Part shown: one piece after another, positions 5,539 to 5,616 of the stretch
How positions within the stretch are numbered: position 1 is the first letter of the stretch
Layout of the letters: each line of letters begins with the position of its first letter
Source: Acidimicrobiia bacterium
GTDB taxonomy: Bacteria; Actinomycetota; Acidimicrobiia; UBA5794; UBA11373
Reading direction: 5' to 3'
Assembly: GCA_025456165.1 (NCBI GenBank)
Contig: JALOLI010000093.1
Span: 1 to 5,616 of the forward strand
Length of the DNA stretch: 5,616 nt
Made by a program: the position numbers and the translations under genes
Notes under the pieces: model-generated
Told to the model about the DNA's origin: nothing
Databases searched by the model: none
What the model saw: the letters and a program-made list of their open reading frames with translations, nothing else

Positions 5539-5616
5539 GCTCCACCTCCGTAGTCGAACTCGAAGATGAGAGGCGAATTCGGATCGATGGAGCGGCGGAT
5601 GTCCTGGACTACTTCG
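5535..5616 (-). CDS. C-terminal end of an unidentified gene, partial at right edge
   Basis: Reading leftward from 5615 there is an open frame of 26 residues, EVVQDIRRSIDPNSPLIFEF then DYGGGA, ending in TGA at 5537-5535. That stop shares bases with the phospholipase ATG (ATGA). The codons are plausible and GC-ending, and the overlap is the standard one within actinobacterial operons, so it is very probably the tail of a real gene. I do not recognise the family from so short a piece. Its job may be related to that of the phospholipase, since the two are probably co-translated. Confidence 0.7.
   Translation of the reverse strand, partial: EVVQDIRRSIDPNSPLIFEFDYGGGA
5545..5549 (-). promoter_or_regulatory. 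Shine-Dalgarno of the phospholipase gene
   Basis: GGAGG on the minus strand, six bases before the ATG at 5538 and inside the last codons of the upstream gene. Its position favours this start and lets ribosomes finishing the upstream gene reinitiate here. Confidence 0.8.

Noticed and set aside
4637..5545. A 302-codon minus-strand frame across the phospholipase.
   Set aside because: It is an off-frame of the PLA2 gene with Arg/Pro/Gly-rich composition. The PLA2 frame carries the catalytic signature and the ribosome site.

Overview
The window is GC-rich DNA (roughly 70% by eye) with strong G/C third-position bias, GTG as well as ATG starts, 4- to 8-base gene overlaps and a hairpin terminator without a U-tract. 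Together with a DesK-like kinase/LuxR regulator pair, a Thr-rich secreted linker and a VKOR-type disulfide enzyme, this points to an actinobacterium. The poly-Thr linker style suggests, but does not prove, an Acidimicrobiia-like lineage.

Layout. (1) From the left edge to 1059 (+) is the 3' part of a membrane thiol-redox protein: the back half of a thioredoxin-like domain, a Thr/Gly/Pro linker, then a complete VKOR domain with all four redox cysteines. (2) Converging on it, 3023 down to 1049 (-), is a tightly overlapped unit: a 5-TM histidine kinase, an 8-base overlap to a NarL/FixJ-type response regulator, then a GTGA overlap to a short broken gene. That last piece reads as a nucleotidyltransferase active-site segment once a one-base frameshift is repaired. 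(3) A 180-base divergent region (3024-3203) separates this unit from (4) a 519-aa adenylate-forming ligase of the PaaK/CapK type (+, 3204-4763) with a strong Shine-Dalgarno. (5) A perfect 13-bp hairpin (4798-4828) lies between convergent ends and probably terminates both. (6) On the minus strand, 5538-4846, is a membrane-anchored prokaryotic phospholipase A2, joined by an ATGA overlap to the end of a further gene that enters from the right edge.

How they may work together. The kinase and regulator form one two-component system. Its targets are not visible, but the divergent ligase and the system itself are the first candidates. The VKOR protein would reoxidise thiols on the outer face of the membrane. 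The phospholipase has six cysteines in its predicted external part, so it is the kind of protein such a pathway could serve, although nothing in the sequence links the two directly. No RNA genes, CRISPR arrays, insertion sequences or phage genes were seen. The most unusual item is the frameshifted nucleotidyltransferase remnant at 1049-1259. I see no convincing undescribed system here.
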